This document shows positions 12,652 through 12,839 of a stretch of DNA of 12,839 nt, piece after piece. Each line of letters opens with the position of its first letter. Positions within the stretch are counted from its first letter, which is position 1. The stretch is taken from NCBI GenBank assembly GCA_002502785.1, contig DAQG01000048.1, positions 1 through 12,839 on the forward strand, written 5' to 3'. The position numbers were made by a program, and so were the translations under genes. Under the pieces are notes generated by a model. It was not told the origin of the DNA, made no database searches, and saw only the letters and a list, made by a program, of their open reading frames with translations. This stretch comes from Methanothrix harundinacea. GTDB taxonomy: Archaea > Halobacteriota > Methanosarcinia > Methanotrichales > Methanotrichaceae.

Positions 12652-12839
12652 ATGGAGGCTAGGGATCTGTCAGAGTTGGGCCGCGTTATACTATTCGAGC
12701 TGGGCGAGAAAACTCATGAGATGGTTTCGCTATTAAGACTCCCGCTTGATCATGTTATAACTAACTGGGATAATAATGGAGTTATCTTAGTTGCCACTTT
12801 TATTGCTTTTATTCTTGGATGGCAGCGTGCCGAATGTGA
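12652..12839 (+). CDS. Incomplete ORF, small membrane protein (3' end outside the window)
   Basis: An ATG at 12652 opens a frame of 62 complete codons with no stop before the window ends. The visible protein starts 'MEARDLSELGRVILFELGEK', has a polar middle and then one hydrophobic helix, 'GVILVATFIAFILGW' (about residues 43-57), followed by 'QRAEC'. I do not recognise it. A weak AT-rich element at about 12622-12628 lies 27 nt upstream, and there is no clear Shine-Dalgarno sequence. Codons here use more A/T at third positions (TTA, ATA, ATT, AAT) than the genes before the tRNA, which suggests foreign or recently acquired DNA. It may be a short element-borne protein. The call is tentative. Confidence 0.45.
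   Translation, partial: MEARDLSELGRVILFELGEKTHEMVSLLRLPLDHVITNWDNNGVILVATFIAFILGWQRAEC

Overview
This window looks like chromosomal DNA from a GC-rich methanogenic archaeon. The marker genes are archaeal: ribosomal protein S8e, a class I lysyl-tRNA synthetase, a Taw2-type wyosine enzyme, a DUF1922 zinc ribbon, and a tRNA without an encoded CCA. Several start codons sit about 26-30 nt after a TATA-like box, as expected for archaeal leaderless transcripts. The GC-rich coding bias and gene set would suit the Methanotrichaceae (Methanothrix/Methanosaeta), but that family assignment is an inference.

Layout. From 11 to 568 (minus) lies a two-helix membrane protein with an exposed domain. A gap of about 380 bp follows, ending in the promoter for rps8e (948-1328) and a DUF1922 zinc-ribbon gene. 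At 1670-2122 is a secreted protein with a strict 19-residue repeat resembling an amyloid or beta-solenoid module. From 2164 to 4985, three genes run on the minus strand: a radical SAM/twitch enzyme, lysA, and a dCMP deaminase-family protein. A divergent promoter separates them from lysS (5087-6580). The plus strand continues with a nucleoside 2-deoxyribosyltransferase-like protein overlapping a metallophosphoesterase, then pyrE with its own TATA box.

From 8455 to 10606 there are two envelope-type proteins: a small anchored Ig-like protein (minus) and a 543-residue type II membrane protein (plus) with a long acidic linker and six N-glycosylation sequons. The larger gene runs 71 nt into taw2 (10536-11555). 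A UPF0173 metal-dependent hydrolase follows. A tRNA-Gln(CTG) gene at 12409-12481 marks a sharp fall in GC content, and an AT-richer region with an incomplete membrane-protein ORF runs off the window end. This has the look of a genomic-island edge.

How the genes fit together. Most are housekeeping genes for translation (S8e, LysRS, tRNA-Gln, Taw2), lysine synthesis (LysA), and pyrimidine or nucleoside metabolism (deaminase, deoxyribosyltransferase, OPRTase). Interleaved are four unrecognised envelope proteins, which are the least explained part of the window. I see no CRISPR array, no intact transposon, and no obvious defence system. The best candidates for something undescribed are the 19-residue-repeat secreted protein and the sequon-rich signalling-like membrane protein.
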